Shown here: positions 10,621-20,600 of the stretch, one piece after another | Numbering within the stretch: position 1 is the stretch's first letter | Layout of the letters: every line of letters starts with the position of its first letter | Origin: Lumbricus rubellus | Taxonomy: Eukaryota; Annelida; Clitellata; Crassiclitellata; Lumbricidae | Direction: 5' to 3' | Length of the DNA stretch: 64,000 nt | Assembly: GCA_945859605.1 (NCBI GenBank) | Contig: OX243827.1 | Span: forward strand, 20,602,862-20,666,861 | Notes under the pieces: generated by a model | What the model was told of the DNA's origin: nothing | Seen by the model: only the letters and a program-made list of their open reading frames with translations | The model's database searches: none | Translations under genes and position numbers: made by a program

Positions 10621-11108
10621 AAGCTCTGAGATTCAGACTAAGAAAAAAGAAAGGATAAAAAATCCACACAGACATTAGACACAGAAGATAACCTTTATCT
10701 GTAAGTCTTTTCGTTCCTGCGGATTCGGCCTAATATCTACGCCAAGATCTAAGATATGGCAAAAACATCTCCCTCGCTTTCCCACCTCATCCGCGCGGAA
10801 GCCATAAAACAAATCATCCGAACAAATTGAACGGACATGATATTATAGAGGGAAGCTTTACCATGAACACACTGCAGCGCTATACCCATAAATCCGTTAA
10901 TCGCCTAACGTTCCCCAAATCGCGGTCAGTGACACCCAATTTTCCCCCATCACCTGCCACTTCAGGCGGCTGTCACGCAGGTCACTCCCTGACATACATC
11001 TCTGCCACCTTGCTTGACCTTGTCAGATTTCTCCATCCGTTCCACTAACCTCTTTGGTCTCCTTTTTCGTAGCGTATAAAATAAATGATCGCGTCGTGGC
11101 TCATATTC
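10621..11108. other. No feature recognised
   Basis: Short frames only, none with splice support or a recognisable domain. Confidence 0.5.
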
Positions 11109-11109
11109 T

Positions 11110-11335
11110 GTCCGATATCCTGAGTGGCCGAATGGGTTTGTAGCCCGCTCGCCACGCCGGCGGCCCGGGTTCGATTCCCGGTCGGTCGGTTTATCAGAGA
11201 TTAATTTCTCGGATCTTTACTGCGTATGGCTCGGTCGCAATATAAACGTGGAGAGAGATTGTACTCTGCCTCCGACACTAATCATCTTCGATTTGAAACA
11301 GTGTCGTTAAGCCCGAATACAACAACAACAACAAC
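11110..11335 (+). mobile_element. tRNA-derived SINE (family B), copy 1
   Basis: The head is tRNA-like: box A-like TGAGTGGCCGAATGGG and box B-like GGGTTCGATTCCCGG about 40 bp later, with a plausible TPsiC arm. A body (CAGAGATTAATTTCTCGG) and the family-B tail follow (CACTAATCATCTTCGATTTG, CAGTGTCGTTAA), ending in an AAC-rich run. The non-tRNA body and related copies in the window argue against a functional tRNA. Confidence 0.7.
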
Positions 11336-11404
11336 TCATATTCTGCCACTGGCTCGCCTGGCTACACAGGCAAGGTCGATGGCCGCGCGTCTGCACGCTA
11401 CTTT

Positions 11405-11560
11405 GTGAAAGAGAGCGTGCGGGCCGTGGTTCGATTCCCGAAGGTGGCTATTTCAGAGATTCAAATCTCGGGCTAGCACGGTCCGTCCATGGGGACCTAA
11501 ATGGCGTGGCGATACTAGTCATCTTCGATATGGCAGTGTCGTTAAACATGTAACAACACT
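11405..11560 (+). mobile_element. tRNA-derived SINE (family B), truncated copy 2
   Basis: Starts near box B (GTGGTTCGATTCCCG) and continues with CAGAGATTCAAATCTCGG, TAGTCATCTTCGATATG and CAGTGTCGTTAAA. It parallels copy 1 but lacks box A. Confidence 0.65.
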
Positions 11561-11631
11561 CATATTCTGCCGAATAATTCTGAAAAAAGACTCTAGAAAC
11601 GTTTGCTGCAAAAGTACACAATATATTCGTT

Positions 11632-11705
11632 CATTCATTCATTATTAGAATTTATATAGCGCCTCTTCAAGAAACTACTAAGAGGCGCTCCCAGCCCAGC
11701 CACGA
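11632..11705 (-). mobile_element. LINE/SINE 3' tail fragment
   Basis: Minus-strand GGGAGCGCCTCTTAGTAG, TTCTTGAAGAGGCGCTATATAAATT and a terminal (AATG)n run. This is the 3' tail shared by the window's LINE ends and family-A SINEs. Confidence 0.75.
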
Positions 11706-11784
11706 CTAATACGTGTATACGTGTAGTTGTAGAAGAAGAGTAGTCACTTGCGTCTGTTACTTTTCAACGCCACTGAATTATCAA

Positions 11785-11951
11785 TGATGATTAGTGTCGC
11801 CCTCCTCGTTTATCTAGGCTTGGGACTGGCACTGGCAGAGTGCAACCAGTGGCGGAGTTAGTCTCTTGCGCAAGGCACCGCCACTGTATACACGCATTCT
11901 GACATTCCCAGTCCCAAGCCTCGATAAAGGAGGAGGGCGACACTAATCATC
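11785..11951. mobile_element. Inverted pair of SINE-B tails or foldback MITE
   Basis: Left arm GATGATTAGTGTCGCCCTCCTC, then TCTAGGCTTGGGACTGG. The right arm is its inverse: CCAGTCCCAAGCCTCGATAA, then GAGGAGGGCGACACTAATCATC. The arms are over 45 bp and well matched. The same word block occurs singly at 41618, 52028, 52342 and 57008, so either two tails inserted head to head or the element is a palindromic MITE. Confidence 0.7.
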
Positions 11952-12134
11952 TTTGTCATGTCACAGTATTGTTAAAAGCAACAAGCACTCAATTGAGCTA
12001 GTCCTGAGGCATCGAATGGTAATTGAGTCTGAAGTGTGTTAGAGATTTCATATGCTTAGCCTTTATAAAGAGAATTGACGTCAGATGTCGTAGCCTACTT
12101 TGTAACAACAATAATAATTGTAGCATAGCAAGAC

Positions 12135-12220
12135 AAGGCAGACACACACACAGACAGACAGACACACACAGACAGACGGACAAACAGGCAGAGAGATAGA
12201 CAGACAGGCAGACACACAAA
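12135..12220. repeat. CACAGACAGA microsatellite
   Basis: Alternating CACA and GACA words with short interruptions. Confidence 0.85.
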
Positions 12221-12559
12221 GCCAGTTTTCGGAATATTTTGCATTTATTTGTTCTACAGAATCTGTCTGCATCTAAGGAAACCACAAGTCGTAATTTATG
12301 ACACCACAGAAACACACGAGGATGCTGTGCATGCTCATTGCTCAGTGCAGCATCTCCGAAAAACTGTAAAACGCCCCCACTCCCATTTTCCCTATACCAC
12401 CATTTCCCACACCATCGTTTCCGCTACCAGCGCGCTGTCTATGAAAGAAAAGCGGACGAGAGGAGATGACAGAAAAAGGATGCTCGAAACGATAAATATC
12501 AAGAGCTGCTAACGCATCCGCTGTAGACACGTCGAGACGAACATTTACACCAAGTTCTG

Positions 12560-12632
12560 CGCTTCAGCATCAGTAGCAGCATCAGCATCAGCAGCAGCAT
12601 CAGCAGCAGCAGCAGCAGCAGCAGCAGCTGTA
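12560..12632. repeat. (CAG)n trinucleotide run
   Basis: CAG repeats with CAT interruptions. The minus-strand frame is poly-Ala. Confidence 0.9.
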
Positions 12633-12960
12633 CACTCGAGATGCCAGAGCAGACCGCCGGACAATTCATTCAAGGTATCTACGGCATGATTGACGGGCCG
12701 CTTCCTCTTCTGTCCATCCGCCGCCACCACCACCCATCCCCCGACGCCCTCCCCCCATCCGCCCCGTCGAGATTGGCTCCAGGTTCGGCCGCTATACCAG
12801 GAAATTCATCAGACCAGCGGACGGACATCGTCTTTGTTGAAGCGCTGAAAGGAGAGAGAGCGAGCGACCAAAGAAAAATCAGAGGAGAAGGAAGCTTTAG
12901 TGCGTCCGCCTCTGCGTGCACCGCCATAGAGTATGCGGCTGCTATTGCTGCTGCTGGTTA
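12633..12960. other. GC-rich block with overlapping open frames, no gene assigned
   Basis: A GC-rich patch between CAG and GAG tracts holds a plus-strand frame starting MPEQTAGQFIQGIYGM and overlapping minus-strand frames. Neither shows a recognisable domain or convincing splice sites, and both run into simple repeats. A host exon is possible but unsupported. Confidence 0.3.
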
Positions 12961-12994
12961 TAGACGATACACGCACAATAACTCAGTGGGAGGT

Positions 12995-13505
12995 GGAGGA
13001 TGAGGAGGAGGAGGACGAGGAGGAGGAGGGTGTGGAGGAGGAGAAGGAGGAGGAGGAGGAGGAAGACGTTGAGGAGGAGGAGAAGGAGGAGAAGGAGGAG
13101 GAGGATGTGGAGGAGGAGTAGGAGGAGGAGTAGGAGAGCGTAGAGGAGGGAGAAAAGGAAAAGGAGAAGGACGAGGATGAGGAGGGGAAGAAGAAAAAGA
13201 GGAAGAGCAGGAGGAAAAGGAGGAGGAATAAAAAGAATGAAAAGAAGACGAAGAAGAGGAGGATGGTGACCAAAAAAGAAGAGGAGGAAGAGAAGGAAGA
13301 GGAGTAGGAATAAGAAGAAGAATAGAAGAAAGAAGAAGACAGGAGGAAGAAGAAGAACAGGAGGAGGAAGACGAGGAGGAGAAAGAAGAGGAGGAAAAGT
13401 ACGAGGAGAAGGAGGAGGAGGAAAAGGAGGAGGAGGAGGAGGAGGAGGAGGAGGAGGAAGAGAAGGAAGAGGAGGAAGAGGAGGATAAGGAAGAGGAGGG
13501 GATGA
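12995..13505. repeat. (GAG/GAA)n purine tract
   Basis: About 500 bp of almost pure purine on the plus strand (GGAGGAGGA, AAGAAGA). It is capable of triplex (H-DNA) formation in principle. Frames read poly-Glu or Leu/Phe/Ser and are artefacts. Confidence 0.95.
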
Positions 13506-13985
13506 GACTGTCTGAAGAGGTGGAAGAAATGACGCACGATCTATCTGCTGATCAAACAAACTCGCTTGAACGAGAGGCTAAAGAGGAGAAGAGCAAACGA
13601 CGCAATGGATGATACCGTGAAGAAGAGTATACATGGATGGGATGGGACAAACACTAGCAACGACACGTTTCGCATATAAAAGAGACAAAGACATGAAAGT
13701 GCTTCTTATAATGTATACATGATACGCACGTGTGCAGACATGCATGCATACAATGCAGGCAAACAAGTGCACAAATAACACCTTTCAATGCATTGGTAAA
13801 TACACCACAAACACATGCATGCACACTATTGCTCATACAACACGAGAAACCTTGTCTTATACAGAAATGTTATGTTAGAAATACATACACGCACATGCAA
13901 CATACATACAGGCAAACATGCGTATACATGTACATGCATATATGCATACATAATGTGCATACATGCAGAGAATATATATAATTAT
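13506..13985. other. Unassigned sequence with diverged ATAC/ATGCAT words
   Basis: The interval 13720-13965 has scattered CATACATGCATA words from a decayed tetranucleotide repeat. No exon was recognised. Confidence 0.5.
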
Positions 13986-14009
13986 GTAATATATATATTA
14001 TGGTATCCG

Positions 14010-14728
14010 GTCAATACCGCGCACACAATACCGCGCACACAACACCGCGCACACAAGACCGCGATTTTCAATACCGCGCACGATCGTTACCGAGCACGAT
14101 CGATACCGCGAATTTGTTCAATCCAGCTTTTATTTCATACCTATATCTACCTTCATCCAGCTTCTATTTCTCGCTCGTTATTATCGTCAATCCAGCTTCT
14201 ATATCAGACATAGAAATAACTTCATCCAGCTCTTATTTCTCATGCTTTTTCCCCGTCAATCCAGCTTCTATTTCCGACATAGAAATACATAGAAATAAGA
14301 GCTGGATGAAGGTATTTCTATGTGTCAAACAGAAGCTGGGTTGACGAAAATAAAGCATGAAAAATGGAAGCTGGATGATGGTATTTTTATATATAAAATA
14401 CAAGCTGGATTGACGAAAATAAAGCATGATAAATAAGAGCTGGATTAATGTACTTCTATGTCTGAAATAGAAGCTGGATTGACGAGAATTAATCATGAGA
14501 AATGGAAGCTGGATGAGAGTTTTTTTATGTATGAAATAGAAGCTGGATTGACTAAAATAACAAGCGAGAAATAGAAGCTGGATGGAGGTATTTATAGGTG
14601 TGAAATATAAGCTGTATTGAACAAATTCGCGGTATCGATCGTGCGCGGTAACGATCGTGCGCTGTATTGAAAATCGCGGTATTGTGTGCGCGGTGTTGTG
14701 TGCGCGGTATTGTGTGCGCGGTATTGAC
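14010..14728. mobile_element. Foldback element 'b' with ACCGCGCACACAAT-word arms
   Basis: Both arms are arrays of 14-16 bp units, TACCGCGCACACAA with variants (ACCGCGATTTTCAA, TACCGCGCACGATCGT, ACCGCGAATTTGTTCAA), in mirror order. They begin GTCAATACCGC and end GCGGTATTGAC. Between them lie tandem units of about 65 bp built around CCAGCTTCTATTTC; these are also inverted about the middle, near 14285. The inverted similarity continues weakly into the flanking AT-rich sequence. No coding capacity. Sea-urchin TU elements are described as having similar outer domains of short tandem units. Confidence 0.8.
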
Positions 14729-14774
14729 AGTAAACCATATATTATAAGCTTACATCCATAGGCTCATTGCACAT

Positions 14775-14882
14775 ACATTCTCATCTTAAGACCGTTTTAT
14801 ATGGCCGCGCTGGGGTTGGGAACGCCTCTGAGTAGTCCCTCTTGAAGAGGCGCTATACAAAAGCACTTAATGAATGAACCAA
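14775..14882 (+). mobile_element. LINE 3' end (CR1/L2-like), 5'-truncated
   Basis: The frame HLKTVLYGRAGVGNASE stop is the extreme C-terminus of a non-LTR reverse transcriptase ORF. The tail CTCTGAGTAG, CTTGAAGAGGCGCTATACAA and AATGAATGA follow. Confidence 0.65.
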
Positions 14883-15266
14883 TAAACAAATGATATACAT
14901 AAATACATACACACCTCAAACCCTGCATAGTGCATACGCATTGCATATCAACATACACACACAAGCATATATACAACCATATAATACAATCAGTCACGAT
15001 ATATCCGCGTGGGCAGAGTATACACTGTACTTGAAGTATTTATATAAAAGATCCCTGACATTCTGACAAAGACCGATACGACCAAACGAATGAGTTTTTC
15101 CCACACGGGACCCCTACAGCAGCTCCGTATATACACTACAGCGCCTACGCAGAAACTTACTACGGACGACTAAACCCGGGTTTTCATTTATAATTCAGAT
15201 TCGAAGCAGTAAAGACTCTCATGGCGTGCACCGAGATCTCGCAAAACGCGCAGAAAGAGAGCATGT

Positions 15267-15295
15267 ATCTCTCATCCGAATATAGGATGAGAGAT
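15267..15295. other. Short perfect hairpin
   Basis: Arms ATCTCTCATCC (15267-15277) and GGATGAGAGAT (15285-15295) are separated by 7 bp. The context is a mildly GC-rich single-copy-looking stretch. No role can be assigned. Confidence 0.6.
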
Positions 15296-15559
15296 TTCAG
15301 GAGGCAGCGCGGCGGTCCGCGGGTCTCCAGAGATTGCCACGGGAATCACGCACCGCAAAGCTGGTCAATAAAAAAGGAAAGGCCAGGCAAACAAATATAG
15401 ATCAAAGACGGGAGGGATGAGCCGAGCCGGTCGTCCGCTTATGGGACCGTAAATTCTCCTTTTTCATCCATTTCGGACTGATGAAAGTCCTTCGCAATCC
15501 ACCGCGTCCTGCTTTATCGCGACGAACAGCCATGGCTGCAATTCTGGACGGACTGGTTG

Positions 15560-15832
15560 GCGTTGCTGGACAAAGAGAGAGAGGGGAGAGAGTTTGTATT
15601 CTTAGACTTAGGGAGAGAGGAAGAGAGAGGGATGGTGGGAGAGACAGACAGACACAGAAAGAGGCGGAGAGAGAGACAGACATAGAGAGAGAGAGACAGA
15701 GAGACAGAGACAGAGACAGAGAGACAGAGAGAGACAGAGACAGAGAGAAACAGAGACAGATACAGAGACAGAGACAGAGAGACAGAGTGACAGACAGAGA
15801 GATAGAGAGACAGAGAGACAGAGAGGGAGTTT
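15560..15832. repeat. (GAGA/GACA)n purine-rich repeat
   Basis: GAGAGACAGAGACAGA words with few interruptions. Confidence 0.95.
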
Positions 15833-16333
15833 AGGCCTATTCTTAGACTAGCTGACCAAACCTATCCAATACAAGCTTCTATTCATAGTTAATGATGGAA
15901 AGTAAAAACATCCATGGTTCGAAATGTGTGGTCAGCACTCACTGTTCACAATATTGATCAAGTACAGCACACATTTCAGAATACGGAAAGACAGCATGTC
16001 AGGTTAAAGACATCTATGGCAGAGACATTAGTTCACAGTGTTAAAGAGGGATATAGCCAGTCTGAAATATGACCAACATTCAGAACAGCAAGTTAGCATA
16101 GTAGGTTAAAGTAAGGACTGCCATAGCTCATTCCAGACGCTTTGCTTCCATAGTCATTGCCTCTACAGAATGGACTTCCACCCTCAGTTCGCTCCACTTT
16201 TCTCTCGGGTAGGCTATAGTATTTCTTCATCTTTCTCTCACCTCAAATCCTGTCTTTTCTCTTGGGGTTGGTCACACTGTGGACCGCTTCTACATGGAAT
16301 TTTGATGATCAAAGCGCTTTATAAATGGTAATA
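15833..16333. other. No feature recognised
   Basis: Mixed sequence. A possible tail-like word (AAGCGCTTTATAAATGG) occurs near 16310-16328 but is too short to call. Confidence 0.45.
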
Positions 16334-16442
16334 TACAGGGTGGGTAAAAAAAGTAATCCCCTACGGTTTTTTCTTCAATATCTTGGCCAAAATAAGAATT
16401 TGTCAAATCCGTAGGGGATTACTTTTTTGTGCCCACCCTGTA
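16334..16442. mobile_element. 105-bp palindromic MITE, mariner-like, TA-flanked
   Basis: TA dinucleotides flank 16336-16440. The ends CAGGGTGGGTAAAAAAAGTA and its near-inverse (TACTTTTTTGTGCCCACCCT) form arms of about 35 bp, extended by AATCCCCTACGG/CCGTAGGGGATT. TA target and CAGGGTGGG ends fit the Tc1/mariner group. No coding capacity. Confidence 0.8.
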
Positions 16443-16787
16443 CAGTACAATACAGTATAATATAAGTACGATAAACAGAGCAAGGAATCAATTAACAATG
16501 AAAGTAAATTACCTGGTTAAAAACACGGACAACACCTAGTATATTACCATTCACGGTTCACAACAGAACGCCAGTTATAGCAGAATAAAGAACGACAAGT
16601 CGTCACGTGGTTCACAACAGTACTGGGTTTAACACATCAATGACGACTGTGTACTAACAGCGACTGGGAATAAAAACAATGCATGCAGCTCGTAGTCAAA
16701 GAGTCAGAATATGGCAAAGCCCAACACCATTCAGATTTCATCATGATACTGAAAGTCAATAGTAACAGGGCAATCACCTCCACCGTA

Positions 16788-17905
16788 CAATAATTATCCC
16801 TCGGACAATTATCCCTCGGACAATTACCCCGGACAATAACCCCCGGACAACAATAAACCCCCGTGCGAATAACCCCTGGAAAATAACCCCCCCCCCAATG
16901 CTGTAAAAATGACTAAACAAAAACCGATAGACACAAAAGACTTGCCACACATCAAAGACTAATAATAATTGTCAAAAACTAATTAATTATTAGACAATTA
17001 TTAGGGGAAAACATTTTTGCTGATGAAATACATTCATGGGCATTGAAAGAGTGAAATAATGACCAAACAACAACTAAGTTTTAGACGTGAAAGACCTGCC
17101 ACACATAAAAGATTTTAACAATAACTGTTAATTGATAAATAATCGGAACAAGAATATACATTTGAGTTGGAAGAATGAAAGAATGACCAAACAGTAACTA
17201 AGTTAAACAATAGGAACCAAGGTACTCAAGGGACGCGGTGGTGTAGCGGTGGCGTCGTTGCCGTGGAGCCGGAAGGTTCGAGGTTCGAATCAACCTCGCC
17301 ACGTAAGGACCTTGGGCAAGTCTTTCACTCACAATTGCTCAGCGCTTCGGCGTGAAACTCAGATGCAGTGTCCGTTCTGCATTCTAGAGCGCCTCTGAGT
17401 AGTGAGAGCATGAAGGGGCGCTATACAACAAGTGCACATACAAACACACAAACAAGGATTCTCATCATCGTTCACAACTACAATGAGTGCATTGTTATTG
17501 ACTATAGCCTATTCGTAGAGTAGCTAGATCACAACCTTTCTTTAAGCTGAATAAATTTTATTGACACTAATCAGCATTTTCTTTAGACATCGACATATTT
17601 TATTTTAACGCATTTCATTCCATATTGTCATGTTGCAAGCTTCTCTAATTATATCGTATGTCTAATAAATTAATATACAAACTGAATAAATATTATGCAT
17701 TAATATCATTATAATTGTAGCTTAATCAATAATCATGTCTAACAATGAGTTGTTGTTGTTGTTGCTGTTGTCATTGTTGTCATTGTTGTTTGTTCATTCT
17801 TTCAGCATGGGCCTAATTGTTTAGCGGTGATTGTCCGGGGTTCATTGTCCGAGGGGTTATTGTCCGGGGGTTATTGTCCGGGGAAATTGTCCGGGGAAAT
17901 TGGCC
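16788..17905. mobile_element. Foldback element 'a' with GGACAATTACCCC-word arms
   Basis: The left arm (about 16788-16890) repeats TCGGACAATTATCCC and CGGACAATAACCCC. The right arm (about 17822-17903) repeats the inverse, GGGGTTATTGTCCG and GGGAAATTGTCCG. The internal part has two diverged direct copies of about 150 bp (TGACCAAACA, CTAAGTT, AGACYTGCCACACAT). A family-A SINE sits inside at 17230-17455. No transposase was seen. Confidence 0.75.
17230..17455 (+). mobile_element. tRNA-derived SINE (family A), copy 3
   Basis: Near full-length: GCGGTGGTGTAGCGGTGG head, GGTTCGAATC box B, AAGGACCTTGGGCAAGTC, TTCGGCGTGAAACTC, then GAGCGCCTCTGAGTAG, GAAGGGGCGCTATACAA and a CAAACA-rich tail. It lies within foldback element 'a'. 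Confidence 0.9.
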
Positions 17906-18135
17906 TGCAACCATAAGTCAACATATACCGCCAAACCAGGCTAAAATACAGCATGCAATCGGTTCATAAGGGAAAATATCAATACTCTGCGTTTGACACA
18001 CAGAGGTCTCGGAGTCCGTGTCAAACATATTGTGTATACTGTATAATAGCCAGCCGACAGCCATCAAGTCAACAGCAACGAAATGAGAAACGTTTATAGC
18101 GCATGCATGCGATGCGCCATGACAGGGTTCGTGCT

Positions 18136-18578
18136 TGGTTGAGTCGGTGGTGATGGTGTTGGTGGTGGTGGTGGGTGAGTTGGTGGTCGTGGAGGTGGTG
18201 GTGGTGGTGGTGAGGGTGATGGTGGTGGTGGGTGAGTTGGTGGTCGTGGAGGTGGTGGTGGTGATGGTGATGGTGGTGGTGGTCGTGGTGGTGGTGGTGA
18301 TGGTGGTGGTGGTGTTGGTGGTGGTGGTGGGCGTGGTGGTGGTGGGCGTGGTGGTGGCGGTGTTGGTGGTGGTGGTCGTGGTGGTGGTGGTGGTGGGGGC
18401 GTGGTGGTGGCGGTGCTGGTGGTGGTGGTGGTGGTGGTGGTGGTGGTGGCGGCGGTGTTGGTGTTGCTTGCGGTGGTAGTGGTGGTGTTGGTGGTGGTAG
18501 TGGTGTTGGTGTTAGTGGTGGTGGCGGTGGTGGTGGTAGTGGTGGTGGTCGTGTTGGTGGTGGTGGTGGTGTTTGCGC
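18136..18578. repeat. (GGT)n trinucleotide tract
   Basis: About 440 bp of GGT with GTT, GAT and GGC interruptions, including a duplicated GGTGGGTGAGTTGGTGGTC phrase near 18168 and 18227. Frames read poly-Val, Trp-rich or poly-His/Pro and are artefacts. Confidence 0.95.
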
Positions 18579-19110
18579 ATCAAGATAGCAGTGTCTCACC
18601 GGTCCGGCATACGTCAGGTCTTCCCAAAGGATCTGCCGGTTTCATGGCACATTTCTCCGACCCCCCCCCCCCCCCACCCGCGTAATAAATATGTTCGGCA
18701 TCGGCAGAAGTGGCAGTAATCTGGACACAAAAACAGATTACCAGCCGAGGTGACGCGAGAGATGCATCACTCATTTATTCCCAAGAACATAAAACGCTCC
18801 CCAGCCTATACTTACTATAAGCCTGCCTTCTCTCAGATCCTGAAAATCCTCTTAAGCCCATCTCGCTCTGTACTAGACACTATGTAAATATCTTATAGAT
18901 CTATAATATATATATATATGCATATGCATATGCATAATATAAAATGATTATAAAAATTATAGTCTATAGGCTAGTATGATTATAATATATAATAAATATT
19001 ATGGTATATGTAATGCGCTGAAAATCGATATGTCTCTGTATTAGACACTATGTAAATAACATATATTATATATATATATATATTATATATATATATATAT
19101 CATATATAGT
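18579..19110. other. PolyC run and AT-rich sequence, no gene
   Basis: A C17 run at about 18660-18676, then AT-rich text with (TA)n near 18905-18920 and 19060-19105. The words TCTGTATTAGACACTATGTAAATA appear twice (about 18868 and 19033), a short duplication. Confidence 0.6.
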
Positions 19111-19456
19111 CCAAAGATGGTCCGGTCGAGCAGTCAGTAGAGTAAGTCCTGGAATTTCTAGAATACAAAGGATTTTTGACTAAGTAAAAGTTTAGGTCAG
19201 AAGTGCATGTATCGTTTTATATCAATATTTTATGCAAAAATGATTGACATAACTGTGTCAACCGGATGAGTCTCATGTTTTTTATTATACGAAGATTATT
19301 AATTAATATGACTTTGCCATGAGGCAGAGTTAGCGAAACGCTACAGCAGAAAATATATCTCATTTGCCAGAAGGAGATTCCATTTTTATGATAAATTGCA
19401 GCTACAGTGGCAGACAGCAGCTGTAGAGGTCAGCTATTTGTCATTCAGGTCTTAAC

Positions 19457-19620
19457 TTAGGACTTATGCTCTGTGGCCTTCAACTTGCATACTAACGATA
19501 GCCTGGCTTCTGATGGCTTCTCTGGACTATTGGATTTTGACACGGCCCCTCTAAATTGATTATGATTTTCTTCTGCAAGTTGACGTGCAAAGTCATCGCC
19601 TAATGTTTCTGGCATCATAG
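19457..19620 (-). CDS. Weak candidate exon, unknown
   Basis: After a pyrimidine-rich TTTTGTAG the minus strand reads MMPETLGDDFARQLAEENHN and continues to a stop at about 19457. A plus-strand frame next to it (19642-19839) reads KDTVPKKMGQEDIENIVREN. Both look protein-like, but neither matches a family I recognise and they point in opposite directions. I give one low-confidence entry. Confidence 0.2.
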
Positions 19621-19904
19621 CGCTACAAAAGCCGGGAGATAGTGTCATACGCGGCTGAGAAATTTTACGAATATCATGGCCGAAAAGATACCGTGCCCAA
19701 AAAAATGGGACAAGAAGATATAGAAAACATTGTTCGCGAAAATATGGCAATGGATGGGGTTTTTTCTTGTGTGGTTGAAGATATCAGGACTATAATTATT
19801 ATAGTGTCCTTTCTGGGTCCACTTGGTTGCAAATCATGAAAAATAGTTATGCTATTTGTATTTTGCTTATCAATGGCTTCAATAAAAAGAATGAAATGAT
19901 TGAA

Positions 19905-19931
19905 TAATTGATTGATTGATTGATTGAATAA

Positions 19932-19964
<33 letters not shown>

Positions 19965-20050
19965 CTGATTGATTGATTGAGTGAGTGAGTGAGTGCTTGA
20001 TTGACTGATTGATTGACTGATTGATTGATTGATTGCTTGATTGATTGAAA
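19905..20050. repeat. (TTGA)n microsatellite
   Basis: TTGATTGATTGA with GTGA and CTGA variants. Confidence 0.95.
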
Positions 20051-20524
20051 AGTCAAAAAGCGATGTCCTGAAATTCTGGAGGCGGAAGAAGGAGACAAAG
20101 ACGACGGAGGCAAAGGTCAAAAACAATCAGAGACGACTTGAGATGCATGGCTTGAAATGGCGTGGAAGAAAGTTGATGGATAGAAACGACTGGAGAAGAG
20201 ATTAATTGCCCATTGTGCTGCCCTGTACTGGAATGACTAAGTAGTTAGTACTCGGTAAGTAAGCTAGTTATAGATGCTATTGGATTAGATTAGATTAGAT
20301 AAGACTGGTACCAGCAGTGTCCAGCACAGACAAAGTAACCAGTGCACGCTTGATACACTTCCTCATATTATCCGTAAACCGTATATGGAGCACGTACCAA
20401 GTTTAATTCATTCATTCATTACGAGTTTACTCGACACCAAAGAGATTGGTTATAACACTCGGCATGAACATAGAGAGTAATGGTCCAAGCCCCACACCCC
20501 TAGGCCCCCTATACCATATAGGTA

Positions 20525-20600
20525 ATTGTTTGGTAGAGACCTTGAGCAAATCCTTCACCTACAAATGCTCAGCACCATCCGTATTTATTCACACTGTCGT
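20525..20600 (+). mobile_element. Degenerate SINE (family A) fragment
   Basis: GAGACCTTGAGCAAATCCTTCAC and AATGCTCAGCACCATCCG match the SINE core with many changes. Neither head nor tail is recognised. Confidence 0.4.

Noticed and set aside
11110..11190. Functional tRNA gene
   Set aside because: Box A and box B resemble a tRNA, but a SINE body and tail follow and a truncated relative lies next to it. A proper cloverleaf with anticodon stem could not be confirmed.
18069..18685. Poly-His/Pro and poly-Val frames
   Set aside because: Translation of a (GGT)n tract.
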